A DNA stretch of 8,063 bases from 2-01-FULL-45-10 sp964433975 (lineage in GTDB: Bacteria > Omnitrophota > Gorgyraeia > 2-01-FULL-45-10). The notes below the pieces were generated by a model. It searched no databases. It saw nothing but the letters and a program-made list of their open reading frames with translations, and was not told where the DNA came from. Location of the stretch: assembly GCA_964433975.1 (NCBI GenBank), contig CAYSSS010000071.1, positions 1 through 8,063 on the forward strand. The letters run 5' to 3'. Positions 5,803-8,063 of this stretch are shown piece by piece; positions within the stretch are counted from its first letter, which is position 1; each line of letters starts with the position of its first letter. Position numbers and translations under genes: made by a program.

Positions 5803-7335
5803 TTAACCCCACAGGTTGCGGTCGAGAGAGCGGTATGAGATCGCTTCGGAGATGTGGTGGGCCTCGATAGTCTCTTTGCCGTCAAGGTCCGCAATGGTGC
5901 GCGAGACTTTCAGTATCTTGTCGTATGCCCGGGCAGAAATACCGAGCTCCAGGATCGCGAGTTTCAAGAGCTCCTGGGCCTCTTTGTCCAAGACGCAGTG
6001 CCGCTCCAGTTCCTTAGACTCCAGGTGGGCATTGAATATAATGCCGTCATCTCTATAACGGGCTTTCTGGACCTCACGGGCTTTGTCGACACGCCTCCTG
6101 ATCTCTTCAGACGGCTCACCACGGCGCTTATCCGTCAGGTGCTCGTATTTTAGCCGAGGGACTTCGAGGTGTATGTCTATTCTGTCCAGGAGGGGCCCTG
6201 ATATCTTAGAGAGATAGCTCTGTATCTTGAAAGGCGAACAGTGGCACTCTCTCTTGGGGTCCGTGAAGTGGCCGCACGGGCAGGGGTTCATAGCGCCTAT
6301 CAGCATAAACTTCGCCGGGTATGTAACGGTATTCGCGACCCTTGCCACGGTAACAGAACCGTCTTCCATGGGCAGCCTCAAGACCTCCAGGACATTTCTT
6401 CTGAATTCGGGCAGCTCATCCATGAAGAGCACTCCGTTATGAGCTAGGCTTATCTCTCCCGGCACGGGATTGGTCCCTCCCCCCAGGAGAGCGGCATCGG
6501 AAATTGTATGGTGAGGCGAACGAAACGGGCGCGTGCCTATTATGATTTTATTGGGCGGCAGGATCCCAGCCACGCTATGGATCTGGGAGGTCTCCAGCCC
6601 TTCATCAAGCGTCATTTCCGATAGTATGGTGGTGAGCCGCTTCGCGAGCATACTCTTGCCCGATCCCGGTGGGCCGATCAAGAGGACATTGTGACTGCCC
6701 GCGGCGGCCACTTCGAGGCCGCGCTTTACGTGCTCCTGGCCCTTGACGTCACTAAAATCTATCTTGTATCTTGAATTTCTAAGGAACGCCGCTTCGATGT
6801 TCAGCTCTTCTCTCTTTATCGTGGTCTTCTTATTTAAAAAATCTACTGCCTCCTTTAAAGTGTCGACCGGATAGACCTCGATCCCGCCGACCACCGCCGC
6901 TTCTTTTGAGTTCTCCTTAGGCAGGATCAAATATTTCTTCCCCATATCTTTCAGCGCCATGGCGATCGGGAGAATCCCCTGGACGGGCTTCACTCTGCCG
7001 TCCAAAGAGAGCTCTCCCAGAAAGAGGTGATGCTGCAATAGAGACGAATCTATAACATCTTCCGTGGAAAGGATTGCCAGCGCTATAGGCAGATCAAACG
7101 ACGCTCCTTCCTTCCTTATGTCCGCGGGCGCTAAATTGACTATTATCTTCTTGGAGGGAAAGGAGAACCCGGAATTTTTTATCGCCGCTTTGATCCTGTC
7201 ACGCGATTCCTTGATCGCCATATCCGGCAATCCCACTATATTGAATCCGGGTAGGCCTGAGCCTATATCGACTTCGGCCGTTAATTCATACGCATCTATC
7301 CCGACTACGCAACTTGAATAAATCCTTGAGACCAT
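5803..7335 (-). CDS. comM: YifB/ComM-family Mg-chelatase-like AAA+ ATPase
   Basis: The 510-residue protein has the standard ComM plan. An N-terminal Lon/S5-like domain spans about 1-170 (GLPGFNIVGLPD at 27-38). The AAA+ Mg-chelatase domain has Walker A GPPGSGKS at 221-228, Walker B GVLFMDELPEF at 301-311, sensor-1 N350 and an arginine finger region LLDRIDIH at 382-389. A C-terminal helical domain (GISARAYDKILKVSRTIADL, 475-494) follows. Paired cysteines PCPCG (351-355) and CHC (364-366) are the usual family metal-like site. ComM is a hexameric helicase promoting branch migration during natural transformation in Gram-negative bacteria. Here transformation is inferred, not shown. Start ATG 7335 has AGGAG (7343-7347) 7 nt upstream. 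The gene is full length and ends 8 bp before the transposase-side palindrome, which does not damage it. Confidence 0.95.
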   Translation of the reverse strand: MVSRIYSSCVVGIDAYELTAEVDIGSGLPGFNIVGLPDMAIKESRDRIKAAIKNSGFSFPSKKIIVNLAPADIRKEGASFDLPIALAILSTEDVIDSSLLQHHLFLGELSLDGRVKPVQGILPIAMALKDMGKKYLILPKENSKEAAVVGGIEVYPVDTLKEAVDFLNKKTTIKREELNIEAAFLRNSRYKIDFSDVKGQEHVKRGLEVAAAGSHNVLLIGPPGSGKSMLAKRLTTILSEMTLDEGLETSQIHSVAGILPPNKIIIGTRPFRSPHHTISDAALLGGGTNPVPGEISLAHNGVLFMDELPEFRRNVLEVLRLPMEDGSVTVARVANTVTYPAKFMLIGAMNPCPCGHFTDPKRECHCSPFKIQSYLSKISGPLLDRIDIHLEVPRLKYEHLTDKRRGEPSEEIRRRVDKAREVQKARYRDDGIIFNAHLESKELERHCVLDKEAQELLKLAILELGISARAYDKILKVSRTIADLDGKETIEAHHISEAISYRSLDRNLWG

Positions 7336-7350
7336 CGCTCTTCTCCTTTT

Positions 7351-7454
7351 CTGCTTCGCCCTTCAATTGTCAATAGCCGGTTGGGCTTCGCAGGAATTGT
7401 CTATAAAGTCCTACGAAGCCATACCCGATTTTTTCAGGTTGAATGGCGAAGTAG
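7351..7454. repeat. Nested imperfect inverted repeat between yraN and comM (MITE/REP-like)
   Basis: Outer arms at 7351-7366 (CTGCTTCGCCCTTCAA) and 7439-7454 pair at 14 of 16 positions. Inside them, GGCTTCGCAGGA (7384-7395) pairs with 7409-7420 at 11 of 12 positions, the exception being a G-U wobble on the minus strand. The inner stem can extend outward to 7378/7427 past a bulge. All four arms contain CTTCG or its complement. The structure fills 104 of the 121 bp between the genes and stops 2 bp short of the yraN stop codon. No ORF, T-run or clear target duplication is seen. A dispersed non-autonomous element or a structured leader of comM are both possible. Confidence 0.65.
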
Positions 7455-7456
7455 AC

Positions 7457-7837
7457 TTATATATAATTATCCTCTACGGCGTTCTTAATTAACTCTATAG
7501 ATTCCAACTTGCCATCACACCTAAGCTTAACTGAAACAATATCTACGCGCCAACAGGCATTTATGATCCTGTGCATCTTAAGATAAGATAAAGCGTTCCT
7601 TACAATATGCGCTTGCTTCATCTTTGTTACCGAAAGGTACGGAGGGCCGAAAGAGGAGGTGGACCTGGACTTCACTTCGACAAAGACCATTACACTTTTA
7701 TGCTTTGCGACGATGTCTATCTCACCGAACGGCGTCCGGATATTGGATCCTACGATCCTGTAGCCCAGCTTTTTTAAAAAGCTTGAGGCCATTTTTTCTC
7801 CGGCAGCTCCTATCATCTTCCTCTCGCGGCCCATCAC
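7457..7837 (-). CDS. yraN: YraN / UPF0102 family nuclease-fold protein
   Basis: The 126-residue protein matches the UPF0102 family in length and motifs. It has an N-terminal GAAGEKMASSFL helix (10-21, conserved GE at 13-14), GEIDIV at 38-43 (D41) and FVEVKSR at 52-58 (E54, K56). Together these make the D...ExK core of the restriction-endonuclease-like (Holliday-junction-resolvase-like) fold. WRVDIVSV at 96-103 is the usual C-terminal strand. The cellular role of the family is not firmly established. Co-location with comM, as here, is common and hints at DNA processing. The GGAGG at 7844-7848 lies 6 nt before GTG 7837 and 9 nt before the adjacent ATG 7834, so either may start translation. It follows spoVG by 2 bp, and its ribosome-binding site sits inside the last spoVG codons, implying co-transcription. 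Confidence 0.93.
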   Translation of the reverse strand: MMGRERKMIGAAGEKMASSFLKKLGYRIVGSNIRTPFGEIDIVAKHKSVMVFVEVKSRSTSSFGPPYLSVTKMKQAHIVRNALSYLKMHRIINACWRVDIVSVKLRCDGKLESIELIKNAVEDNYI

Positions 7838-7839
7838 AC

Positions 7840-8063
7840 TTAACCTCCGTACGCTTCGAGGACGAGCTTTTCTATCTCGTCCTTCACTTCCCTGTTAAGC
7901 GGTATTACGGTGTTATACCACTTGCCGTCCTTACCCGCTTCCTGCGGCATGCTCACGAATAGCCCCTTCTCTCCCTCAACCACTCTCAAGCCTTTTATGA
8001 CAAAGCTGTCAAATATTGAAAGATCGCAAAACGCTTTCGTTGCTCCGCTGCCGTCAAGCTTAT
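7840..8063 (-). CDS. spoVG: SpoVG family regulator, C-terminal part (gene runs off the right edge)
   Basis: Reading the minus strand from 8061 gives 73 residues and a TAA at 7842-7840. The sequence fits the SpoVG family: DLSIFDSFVIKGLRVVEG, then GLFVSMPQEAGKDGKWYN, then a C-terminal helix (REVKDEIEKLVLEAYGG). The conserved GLFVSMP core corresponds to GLFVAMP in the Bacillus protein. Only about the first 10-20 residues are missing. SpoVG proteins are small nucleic-acid-binding regulators, known in Bacillus for septation and sporulation and in Staphylococcus, Listeria and Borrelia for global regulation. Presence does not imply sporulation here. It ends 2 bp before the yraN start, so the two are likely one transcript. 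Promoter and start lie outside the window. Confidence 0.9.
   Translation of the reverse strand, partial: KLDGSGATKAFCDLSIFDSFVIKGLRVVEGEKGLFVSMPQEAGKDGKWYNTVIPLNREVKDEIEKLVLEAYGG

Noticed and set aside
7345..7373. TTGACA (7373-7368) as a -35 box for comM
   Set aside because: At 17 bp spacing the -10 position reads AAAAGG, which does not resemble TATAAT, so no promoter is called.

Overview
The window reads as one block of chromosomal housekeeping genes, all on the minus strand. In transcription order (right to left) they are spoVG (partial) > yraN > comM > [REP-associated tyrosine transposase with its palindromes] > lysS > lolC > lolD > ilvE > mcsA > mcsB (partial). A LolC/LolD lipoprotein-release pair implies a Gram-negative, two-membrane cell, yet the McsA/McsB protein-arginine kinase pair and SpoVG are best known from Firmicutes. 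That mixture, with a lysS-lolC-lolD string, would fit a deep-branching diderm lineage such as Omnitrophota or a deltaproteobacterium-like relative. The taxonomic guess is inference and is weak.

Region by region: (a) 7457-8063 holds the end of spoVG and all of yraN, 2 bp apart. (b) 7336-7456 is a short gap almost filled by a nested imperfect inverted repeat (7351-7454) that looks like a small non-coding palindromic element. (c) 5803-7335 is comM, an intact Mg-chelatase-type AAA+ gene linked to DNA processing and natural transformation. (d) 5130-5794 is an AT-richer island: a complete Y1/HUH transposase of the RAYT kind. It is flanked by copies of one palindrome (TAATC-W-GATTA): a 13-bp-stem hairpin just upstream of the gene, and five exact 14-bp tandem units plus an inverted copy at its 3' end. 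(e) 1701-5061 is an operon-like run lysS-lolC-lolD behind a near-consensus sigma-70 promoter (5082-5110), with an 11-bp hairpin between lolC and lolD. (f) 1-1576 is a second run ilvE-mcsA-mcsB, with overlapping genes and its own near-consensus promoter (1600-1628).

Functionally, lysS charges tRNA-Lys, and lolC/lolD form the inner-membrane ABC machine that extracts lipoproteins for the outer membrane. ilvE is a fold-type IV aminotransferase, and mcsA/mcsB mark proteins with phosphoarginine for ClpCP-type degradation. No tRNA, rRNA or CRISPR array was seen. The features that ordinary housekeeping genes do not explain are the RAYT-palindrome-tandem array island, the 104-bp nested palindrome beside comM, and the lolC/lolD intercistronic hairpin. 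I see no multi-gene novel system here.
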